Shown here: piece after piece, positions 1 through 5,197 of the stretch
Layout of the letters: the number at the start of each line of letters is the position of its first letter
Numbering within the stretch: position 1 is the first letter of the stretch
From: an uncultured Alistipes sp.
GTDB lineage: Bacteria > Bacteroidota > Bacteroidia > Bacteroidales > Rikenellaceae
Reading direction: 5' to 3'
Assembly: GCA_947174295.1 (NCBI GenBank)
Contig: CAMWIG010000155.1
Coordinates: 1-5,197, forward strand
DNA length: 5,197 nt
Program-made: the position numbers and the translations under genes
Notes under the pieces: generated by a model
Told to the model about the DNA's origin: nothing
The model's database searches: none
What the model saw: the letters and a program-made list of their open reading frames with translations, nothing else

Positions 1-1654
1 CGTGCGCCGCATGCACGCCTGCGAGCCGATGGGTGCCGTGACCGTCATCTGCACCGACAAGACCGGCACGCTGACCCGCAACCGCATGCGCGTGGAGAAT
101 ATGTACATATCTCCCGGTGTCGCGGCCGAGGAGCTGGCGGCGGCCGTCGCGGTCAATACCACTGCGTTTCTCTCGCATGAGGCGGAACCGATAGGCAATC
201 CGACCGAGGGGGCGCTGCTGCTGTGGATGCACGATGCGGGATACGACTACCGGGCTATTCGCGATGCGGCCGCGACGGTCGACCGCATGACCTTCTCTAC
301 CGAACGCAAGTACATGGCGACGATAGTCGACACCCCGCAGGGACGCATGATAGCCGTGAAAGGCGCCCCCGAAATAGTCGCCGCATTATGTTCCGATGTC
401 GACGCCGCGCAGACAGGCGAGGTGCTGGGCCGATACCAGAGCCGTGCCATGCGCACTCTCGCCATAGCGTGCGCGCGAACCGAGGCTGCGACGTGCGGTG
501 AAGCGCTGGCCGGGGGAGGGCTTGCGCTGATTGCGCTGGCAGGAATCTCCGACCCGGTGCGCGACGAAGTGCCGGCTGCCGTGGCGAAGTGTCTCGGTGC
601 GGGGATAGCTGTGAAAATCGTTACGGGCGACAACATGGCTACGGCGACCGAGATAGCCCGTCGAATAGGGCTGTGGGACGACTCCTGCGACTCCGCGACC
701 GACCGAATCACAGGCCCCGAATTCGCCGCGCTGAGCGACGAAGAGGCCCTGGCCCGCGTGGGACGCATACGGATAATGTCGCGTGCCCGTCCGCTCGACA
801 AGCAGCGAATGGTGCGCCTGCTGCAACGTTCGGGCGAGGTGGTGGCCGTCACGGGCGACGGAACGAACGATGCTCCGGCGCTCAACTTCGCCAACGTGGG
901 GCTCTCGATGGGCAGCGGAACGTCGGTGGCCAAGGATGCCAGCGACATAACGCTGCTCGACGACTCGTTCGCGTCGATTGCGACGGCCGTCATGTGGGGC
1001 CGCTCGCTCTATCGCAATATTCAGCGTTTCGTGCTGTTTCAGCTTACGATAAACTTCGCCGCCATAGTCACCGTATTCGTCGGCGCGGTGGCCGGCACGG
1101 AGCTGCCGCTCACGGTGGTGCAGATTCTGTGGGTCAACCTCATCATGGACACCTTCGCCGCCATGGCCATGGCATCGCTGCCGCCGAACGAGGAGGTGAT
1201 GCGCGACCGGCCGCGGCCGCGCGACGAGTTCATCATCACTCCGGCCATGGCCCGCACGATTGCCGTGTGCGGCTCGGTTTTTATAGTCGTGATGCTTGCC
1301 ATGCTGTTCGGATGGATGTACCGCGGCGGTGTGCCGACGACGGCGCAGCTGACCGTGTTCTTCTCGACGTTCGTATTTCTTCAAGTGTGGAACCTTCTCA
1401 ATGCCAAAGGATTCGAAACACGCCACTGCGTATTCTCCGACCTCGGGCGCACGCGCACCTTCACGGCGATACTGCTGGCGATAGCAGCCGGTCAGGTGGC
1501 GATAGTAGAGCTGGGCGGCGAGGTATTCCGCACCGTGCCGCTCCCGGTCGGGACGTGGGCGGCGATTGTCGCCGCCACATCGCTGATTGCCCTCGGCGGC
1601 GAGGCCGTGAGACTCTACCGGCGCGGCCGCCGGCGAATCGGGAACAAACGATAG
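1..1654 (+). CDS. Calcium-translocating P-type ATPase, PMCA (P2B)-like, 5'-truncated by window edge
   Basis: This is an inner-membrane ion pump that couples ATP hydrolysis to Ca2+ export. The first full codon is at base 2 and 550 residues are visible. P2B pumps are usually about 850-900 residues, so the actuator domain and M1-M4 lie before the window; the GTG at 2-4 is an internal Val. Counting that Val as residue 1, the phosphorylation motif DKTGTLT is at 19-25 (phospho-Asp D19), the nucleotide-binding KGAPE at 120-124, TGDN at 208-211 and the hinge TGDGTNDAPAL at 284-294. Six hydrophobic segments follow, as expected for M5-M10: about 344-366, 373-394, 419-440, 450-470, 488-505 and 517-537. 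M6 carries N379 and D383 in WVNLIMDT, and M5 carries N351 but Ala354 where SERCA has its site-I Glu. This fits one Ca2+ per cycle, as in PMCA. Stop TAG at 1652-1654. The family is firm; Ca2+ specificity is inferred from M5/M6. Confidence 0.94.
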   Translation, partial: VRRMHACEPMGAVTVICTDKTGTLTRNRMRVENMYISPGVAAEELAAAVAVNTTAFLSHEAEPIGNPTEGALLLWMHDAGYDYRAIRDAAATVDRMTFSTERKYMATIVDTPQGRMIAVKGAPEIVAALCSDVDAAQTGEVLGRYQSRAMRTLAIACARTEAATCGEALAGGGLALIALAGISDPVRDEVPAAVAKCLGAGIAVKIVTGDNMATATEIARRIGLWDDSCDSATDRITGPEFAALSDEEALARVGRIRIMSRARPLDKQRMVRLLQRSGEVVAVTGDGTNDAPALNFANVGLSMGSGTSVAKDASDITLLDDSFASIATAVMWGRSLYRNIQRFVLFQLTINFAAIVTVFVGAVAGTELPLTVVQILWVNLIMDTFAAMAMASLPPNEEVMRDRPRPRDEFIITPAMARTIAVCGSVFIVVMLAMLFGWMYRGGVPTTAQLTVFFSTFVFLQVWNLLNAKGFETRHCVFSDLGRTRTFTAILLAIAAGQVAIVELGGEVFRTVPLPVGTWAAIVAATSLIALGGEAVRLYRRGRRRIGNKR

Positions 1655-1660
1655 CCGGCA

Positions 1661-1676
1661 GCCGAAGCCGTTCGGC
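1661..1676. terminator. Small perfect hairpin in the convergent gap, possible weak bidirectional terminator
   Basis: GCCGAA (1661-1666) and TTCGGC (1671-1676) form a perfect 6-bp stem around a 4-nt loop, seven bases after the ATPase stop. No T-run follows on the + strand. On the - strand the next bases are only moderately T-rich and already lie inside the ATPase gene. The position between two convergent genes is right for a terminator, but the missing U-tract makes this a weak call; it could equally be chance in GC-rich DNA. Confidence 0.25.
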
Positions 1677-1699
1677 ATCATCCCCAGGGGAGCTCGGCC

Positions 1700-1730
1700 G
1701 TCGGCGATTCGTCCGCCGGTTCAATTACCG
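1700..1730. terminator. Overlapping alternative hairpins just downstream of mqnC
   Basis: CGGCG (1702-1706) can pair with CGCCG (1714-1718) around a 7-nt loop, with two further G-T wobbles outside it. Alternatively CGGT (1717-1720) can pair with ACCG (1727-1730) around a 6-nt loop. The two stems share bases and are mutually exclusive. They lie 9 to 39 bases beyond the mqnC stop, where its transcript should end, but neither is followed by a T-run on either strand. Together with the hairpin at 1661-1676 they account for all visible structure in the 84-nt gap 1655-1738. Confidence 0.18.
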
Positions 1731-1738
1731 ATTTCCAG

Positions 1739-2833
1739 TCATAAATCGCGAAGCTCGTAGAGCTGATTTCTCAGGCGGGGTGTGAATCCGGCCTCGCGGA
1801 TTGCGTCGCATATGCCTCGGGCGTCGAAGGTGTTGCGGGCTCCGGCCGACGAGACCACGTTCTCCTCGATCATTATCGACCCCATGTCGTTGGCGCCGCT
1901 GTGCAGGGCTGCCTGTGCCGTGGCCTTGCCCACGGTGAGCCACGAGGCCTGAATGTTGCGTATGTTGTGCAGCAGCAGACGGCTCACGGCGATGATGCGC
2001 AGATATTCCAGCGGCGAGAATTCGGTGCCGACGCCGCGGCGTTCGAGCTCGGTTCCCGTCGAGCGGAAAATCCACGGTATGAAGGCCGTGAATCCGTAGT
2101 TGCCCTCGGGGCAGGCGGCTTGCAGGTCGCGAATCAGCAGCAGGTGGTCGATGCGCTGGCGCGGGGTTTCGATGTGGCCGTACATCATCGTCGCCGAGGT
2201 GGGCAGGTTCATCTCGTGGGCCTCGTGCATTACGCGGCACCACTCCTCGACCGACGGCTTGGCCGGCGATATGGCGCGACGCACTTCGGGGTCGAGAATC
2301 TCTGCTCCGGCGCCCGGCAGGGAGTCGAGCCCCGCCTCGACCAGACGGCGCAGGGCCTCGCGCGTGGTGATTCCGCTTATGCGGGCTATGTGCGACACCT
2401 CGGGAGCTCCGAGCGCATGCAGGCGCAGGGCGGGGTAGAGCCCTTTGAGCGTGCGGAAGAGCTCCTCGTAGAACCCGATGCCGAGCTCCGGGTGCAGTCC
2501 TCCCTGCAACAGCAGCTGGTCGCCGCCCAGCGCCAGCGTCTCGTCTATCTTGCGGCGGTATTCGTCTACGGCGGTGACGAACGCCCGGTCGGTCTGGTGA
2601 GGCTTGCAGTGGAAGTTGCAGAAGCGGCAGCCCGAGATGCAGACGTTGGTTATGTTGACGTTGCGGTCTATCTGCCACGTCACTGCGGACGGGTCGTCGA
2701 CCGCCGCGCGCCGCGCCTCGGCGGCCGCCGCGGCAAGCTCCTGCAATGGCGCGAGCTCGTAGAGGGCGTATGCCTCATCGCGTGCGAGCGGTTCGCGGCG
2801 CACGGCACGGGAGAGTATCTTGTCGCAGTTCAT
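1739..2833 (-). CDS. mqnC: Cyclic dehypoxanthinyl futalosine synthase (radical SAM, menaquinone biosynthesis)
   Basis: A cytosolic radical SAM enzyme that converts dehypoxanthine futalosine to its cyclic form, a step of the futalosine route to menaquinone. The protein has 364 residues, normal for the family. The cluster motif C65-x3-C69-x2-C72 would bind the [4Fe-4S] centre that cleaves S-adenosylmethionine. Further MqnC/CofH-family landmarks are LLLQGGLHPELG (107-118), LHALGAPEVSHIAR (138-151), GLDSLPGAGAEIL (168-180), TSATMMYGHIET (212-223), NIQASWLTVGK (293-303) and GANDMGSIMIEENVVSSAG (313-331). The QGG-HPEL, NIQASW and MIEENVVS segments favour MqnC over the relatives MqnE and CofH. A small departure is WIF at 254-256, where I recall WPF being usual. 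The ATG (2831-2833) overlaps the rnr stop in ATGA. The reading frame stays open upstream through rnr, but only this start gives a normal N-terminus. No clear Shine-Dalgarno precedes it, so translation is probably coupled to rnr. No other mqn gene is in the window. Confidence 0.93.
   Translation of the reverse strand: MNCDKILSRAVRREPLARDEAYALYELAPLQELAAAAAEARRAAVDDPSAVTWQIDRNVNITNVCISGCRFCNFHCKPHQTDRAFVTAVDEYRRKIDETLALGGDQLLLQGGLHPELGIGFYEELFRTLKGLYPALRLHALGAPEVSHIARISGITTREALRRLVEAGLDSLPGAGAEILDPEVRRAISPAKPSVEEWCRVMHEAHEMNLPTSATMMYGHIETPRQRIDHLLLIRDLQAACPEGNYGFTAFIPWIFRSTGTELERRGVGTEFSPLEYLRIIAVSRLLLHNIRNIQASWLTVGKATAQAALHSGANDMGSIMIEENVVSSAGARNTFDARGICDAIREAGFTPRLRNQLYELRDL
2830..2833 (-). 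other. ATGA stop/start overlap of rnr and mqnC
   Basis: Read on the - strand, these four bases are ATGA: the mqnC start ATG shares two bases with the rnr stop TGA. This is the classic arrangement for reinitiation by ribosomes ending the upstream gene. The 17 bases before the ATG hold no good Shine-Dalgarno sequence, only a GGGA too close to the start, which agrees with coupling. Confidence 0.9.
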
Positions 2834-5067
2834 CGTCCCAGAGCCTTTACGAATCCGAAATCGAGCGTGCGGCGCTGCAAGTCGGCCTTTTTGACCGACA
2901 CGCGCATGCGGTCGCCGATGGTGAACGTGCGGCCCGTCGAGTGGCCGAATATCTCGTAGCGCGACTCGTCGAACTGCCAGAAGTCGCCCGGCATGTCGCG
3001 CAGGAATATCATGCCCTCGATGGGCGTGTCGTCGAGTTCGACGTAGATTCCCCACTCCGAGAGTCCCGATACGTGGCCCTCGAACTCCTCGCCCAGCTTG
3101 TCGGCCATGAACTCCACGGTCTTGTACTTTATCGACGCCCGTTCGGCCTCGGCGGCTATGACCTCGCGCTCCGACGAGCGCACGCAGAGCGCTTCCAGCG
3201 CCTCGCGGTCGGCCGACTTCCCGCCTGCGAGGTAGCGTGCCAGCAGACGGTGGACCATCATGTCGGGATAGCGGCGTATGGGCGACGTGAAGTGGGTGTA
3301 GTATGGGAATGCCAGACCGTAGTGGCCGATGTTGTCGGTCGTGTAGCACGCCTTGGCCATCGAACGCACGGCCATCGTGGTCACGGCGTTCTCCTCGCTG
3401 CGTCCCTTGACCTTCGCCAGCAGCGAGTTGAGCTCCTTGGCCACGGCGCGGCCCTTCGAGGCCTTGAACATCAGCCCGAAGCGAAGCACGAACTGCCGGA
3501 ATCGCGAGAGCTTCTCCTCGTTGGGCACATCGTGCACGCGGTAGACCATCGTCCGCGGTGCCGTGCGTCCCGAGGGCAGGCGCCGCTTGCCGCAGAACTC
3601 CGCCACGCGGCGGTTGGCCAGCAGCATGAACTCCTCTATCATCTGGTTCGACTCCTTCTGCTCCTTGAAGTATATGCCCACGGGGCGTCCCGTTTCGTCG
3701 AGACGGAATTTGGCCTCGGCGCGGTCGAACGCTACGGCGCCGTGCTTGAAGCGTGCGCGGCGCAGCCCCTGCGCCAGACGGTTGAGCGTCAGCACCTCCT
3801 CGGCATAGTCGCCGCGGCCGGTCTCGATTATCTCCTGCGCCTCGGCGTAGGTGAAGCGGCGGTCGGAGTAGATGACCGTGCGGCCGAACCACTCGTCGAG
3901 TATGTCGAGATTCTCGTTGATGGTGAACACCGCCGAGAAGCAGAGGCTCTCCTCGTTCGGGCGCAGCGAGCAGAGCTCGTTCGACAGCCGCTCGGGCAGC
4001 ATCGGCACCGTGCGGTCGACCAGATATACCGACGTGCCTCGCTCCTGCGCCTCGGTGTCGATTGTAGAGCCGGGCCGCACGTAGTGCGTCACGTCGGCGA
4101 TGTGCACGCCAATCTCCCACACGCCCTCCGAGATGCGGCGCACCGACAGTGCGTCGTCGAAGTCCTTGGCGTCGGCCGGGTCGACGGTGAATGTCGTCGT
4201 TCGGCGGAAGTCGCGGCGCTCGGCGTAGTCGGCCTTCGTTATCGTGCCGTCGATTGCCGCGGCGGCATCTTCGACCTCCTGATCGAAACGGTAGGGCAGG
4301 TCGTATTCGGCAAGAATGGCGTGCATCTCGGCGTCGTTGTCGCCCACCGTGCCCAGCACGTCGACCAGCTCGCCCGCGGGGCAGTTGGTGCCCGGCGCCC
4401 AGTCGACGATGCGCACCGAAACCTTCTCGCCGTTCTTCACCTGCGGGTAGAGTCTCTTGGGCAGGAATATGTCGTAGGGCATCTTGCGCGACTGCATGCG
4501 CACGAAGATGCTGCGTGCGTCGACTTCGGCCACGCCGACCCACTGGCGGCGACTGCGCTCCAAGATTGCGACCACCTCGCCTTCGGGATTACCGCTGCGG
4601 GTGCGGTGCATGACCACAATCTCCACGCGGTCGCCGTCCAGCGCGTTCATCGAGTTGCGCCGGTCGACGTAGATGTCGCTCTCCGACTCCGCGATGCGCA
4701 CGTACATCGCGCCTGTGCCGGTCATGTCGACCGTACCCTCGTAGCGGGGCAGGCTGCGCGCCGCGATGCGGTACTTGCCCGCCGCGACTTCGGTCACCGA
4801 ACCCTCGGCGAGCATCGCGGCCACGATGTCGCCCGTCTCGCGGCGCCCTTCGCGCGTGTTGCCGCCCGAGGCCGAGGCGAGCTGTTTGAGCGAGAATTTC
4901 TTCTCGGGGAACTCCGAGAGGAGCTCCATGATGAATGCCGCACGGTCTTTCTTGTGCGGCTTGCAGTCGGTCTTTCGACTATCGTTTTTTCGCTTCGGCG
5001 CAGTCCGGGCGGAGTTCTGTTCTGCACTCTTCCTGTCGAAGCCTTTTCTATTATTCTCTTTTTTCAT
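2830..5067 (-). CDS. rnr: Ribonuclease R (RNB/VacB family 3'-5' exoribonuclease)
   Basis: A processive, hydrolytic 3'-to-5' exoribonuclease that degrades structured RNA and acts in mRNA decay and rRNA quality control. From the ATG at 5065-5067 it has 745 residues. In order: a lysine/arginine-rich tail (1-42), a winged-helix region (about 42-102), cold-shock-like OB domains (about 108-245), the RNB catalytic domain (about 285-610) and an S1 domain (about 659-739). The metal-binding aspartates are D296, D302, D304 and D305 in DPADAKDFDDA, and Y348 lies 43 residues on, the spacing of the RNA-stacking tyrosine in RNase II. SPIRRYPD is at 595-602. The protein ends just after S1, without the long basic C-terminal tail of E. 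coli RNase R; the basic stretch is at the N-terminus instead. A TTG at 5077-5079 would add four residues. ATG is preferred as the stronger codon, with A-rich sequence upstream. Both ends overlap neighbouring genes. Confidence 0.96.
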   Translation of the reverse strand: MKKENNRKGFDRKSAEQNSARTAPKRKNDSRKTDCKPHKKDRAAFIMELLSEFPEKKFSLKQLASASGGNTREGRRETGDIVAAMLAEGSVTEVAAGKYRIAARSLPRYEGTVDMTGTGAMYVRIAESESDIYVDRRNSMNALDGDRVEIVVMHRTRSGNPEGEVVAILERSRRQWVGVAEVDARSIFVRMQSRKMPYDIFLPKRLYPQVKNGEKVSVRIVDWAPGTNCPAGELVDVLGTVGDNDAEMHAILAEYDLPYRFDQEVEDAAAAIDGTITKADYAERRDFRRTTTFTVDPADAKDFDDALSVRRISEGVWEIGVHIADVTHYVRPGSTIDTEAQERGTSVYLVDRTVPMLPERLSNELCSLRPNEESLCFSAVFTINENLDILDEWFGRTVIYSDRRFTYAEAQEIIETGRGDYAEEVLTLNRLAQGLRRARFKHGAVAFDRAEAKFRLDETGRPVGIYFKEQKESNQMIEEFMLLANRRVAEFCGKRRLPSGRTAPRTMVYRVHDVPNEEKLSRFRQFVLRFGLMFKASKGRAVAKELNSLLAKVKGRSEENAVTTMAVRSMAKACYTTDNIGHYGLAFPYYTHFTSPIRRYPDMMVHRLLARYLAGGKSADREALEALCVRSSEREVIAAEAERASIKYKTVEFMADKLGEEFEGHVSGLSEWGIYVELDDTPIEGMIFLRDMPGDFWQFDESRYEIFGHSTGRTFTIGDRMRVSVKKADLQRRTLDFGFVKALGR
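5051..5067 (-). other. 17-nt overlap of M20 gene 3' end and rnr 5' end
   Basis: The M20 stop TAA is at 5051-5053, while the rnr ATG is at 5065-5067 in another frame, so 17 bases encode the end of one protein and the start of the next. The overlap grows to 29 nt if TTG at 5077-5079 is used. The region is A-rich on the coding strand and encodes charged, non-conserved residues in both frames (DEKRE and MKKEN), so the double coding costs little. Confidence 0.8.
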
Positions 5068-5197
5068 CTTCGTTTGCAATTTTCAGGGCCAGAGCCGTCA
5101 TGAACTCTATGCCCGCGGTTATCGACCTCTCGTCGGGCGAGAAGGCCGGAGTGTGCGAACCGCCCGCCGCACGCCCCACTAAAATACGGTAGAAGAG
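5051..5197 (-). CDS. M20-family amidohydrolase/peptidase, C-terminal 48 residues only
   Basis: Only the last 48 codons and the TAA stop lie in the window; the gene begins beyond position 5197. The visible part starts LFYRILVGRA and contains GGSHTPAFSPDE (residues 12-23 of the fragment), then a helix-like ITAGIEFMTALALKIAN. This matches the C-terminal end of M20 metal-dependent amidohydrolases (the hippurate hydrolase, N-acyl-amino-acid hydrolase and aminobenzoyl-glutamate hydrolase group). There, an H-[ST]-P-x-F motif supplies the last metal-binding histidine, here H15, and a final helix follows. In the family the enzyme is a metal-dependent hydrolase of amide or peptide bonds; the substrate cannot be inferred from this fragment. 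It is the upstream member of the rnr-mqnC gene run and overlaps the rnr start by 17 nt. The call rests on pattern recognition of a short fragment. Confidence 0.78.
   Translation of the reverse strand, partial: LFYRILVGRAAGGSHTPAFSPDERSITAGIEFMTALALKIANEDEKRE

Noticed and set aside
2..11. GTG at 2-4 or ATG at 11-13 as a true start of the ATPase gene
   Set aside because: The residues VRRMHACEPMGAVTVIC match the conserved segment just before the DKTGT motif in full-length pumps. The gene simply enters the window in mid-sequence, with no sign of truncation.
1680..1691. TCCCCAGGGGA palindrome in the convergent gap
   Set aside because: The centre is a single base, so it cannot form a stable hairpin. 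It could be an operator-like site, but there is no promoter nearby and one short palindrome is expected by chance.
386..1785. Long open frames overlapping the ATPase gene: 386-1681 on the - strand and 589-1785 on the + strand
   Set aside because: Both are low-complexity Arg/His/Gly-rich shadow translations of a gene with intact P-type ATPase motifs.
2834..4543. The mqnC frame stays open for about 570 codons upstream of its ATG, suggesting a large N-terminal extension
   Set aside because: The extra part is an Arg/Gly/Ala/His-rich out-of-frame reading of rnr with no domain. MqnC begins at the ATG overlapping the rnr stop and has normal length from there.
5077..5079. TTG as the rnr start
   Set aside because: It is a rarer start codon, adds only four non-conserved residues and lengthens the overlap with the M20 gene. 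The ATG twelve bases downstream is better placed after A-rich sequence. It is not fully excluded.
2746..5103. A 785-codon open frame on the + strand, antisense to nearly all of rnr and the start of mqnC
   Set aside because: It is rich in His, Arg, Val, Leu and Ala, has no recognisable domain, and mirrors the codon structure of rnr. High GC makes antisense frames stop-poor. RNase R on the other strand has complete catalytic motifs.

Overview
The window is ordinary, densely coded bacterial chromosome. The DNA is GC-rich and I see no mobile element, RNA gene, CRISPR array or phage-like segment. Four protein-coding genes cover nearly all of it. The first and last run off the window edges. The protein sequences look like those of a Bacteroidota member: a PMCA-type Ca2+ ATPase, a Bacteroidota-like MqnC, and an RNase R with A-rich sequence rather than a Shine-Dalgarno motif before its start. 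Together with high GC this suggests a high-GC group such as Alistipes/Rikenellaceae. That assignment is inference from memory of protein families, not a database result.

Layout. On the + strand, 1-1654 is the C-terminal two thirds of a P-type calcium ATPase. Its 84-nt convergent gap (1655-1738) to the next gene holds small GC-rich hairpins and nothing else I can support. From 5197 down to 1739, on the - strand, lies a compact run of three genes read in this order: the last 48 codons of an M20-family amidohydrolase/peptidase (5197-5051), RNase R (rnr, 5067-2830), and the radical SAM menaquinone enzyme MqnC (2833-1739). Each junction overlaps: 17 nt between the M20 gene and rnr, and a 4-nt ATGA between rnr and mqnC. 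They are therefore probably one transcript with coupled translation. Its promoter must lie upstream of position 5197, outside the window.

Function. The products do not form one obvious pathway. The ATPase exports Ca2+. RNase R degrades structured RNA. MqnC makes the cyclic intermediate of the futalosine route to menaquinone, implying respiration with menaquinone made by that route instead of the classical Men route. The M20 enzyme hydrolyses a peptide or N-acyl bond in a substrate that cannot be told from the fragment. I looked for a novel system and did not find one. The points worth a second look are the overlapping operon arrangement, the choice of rnr start and its lysine-rich N-terminus, and the unexpected rnr-mqnC linkage.
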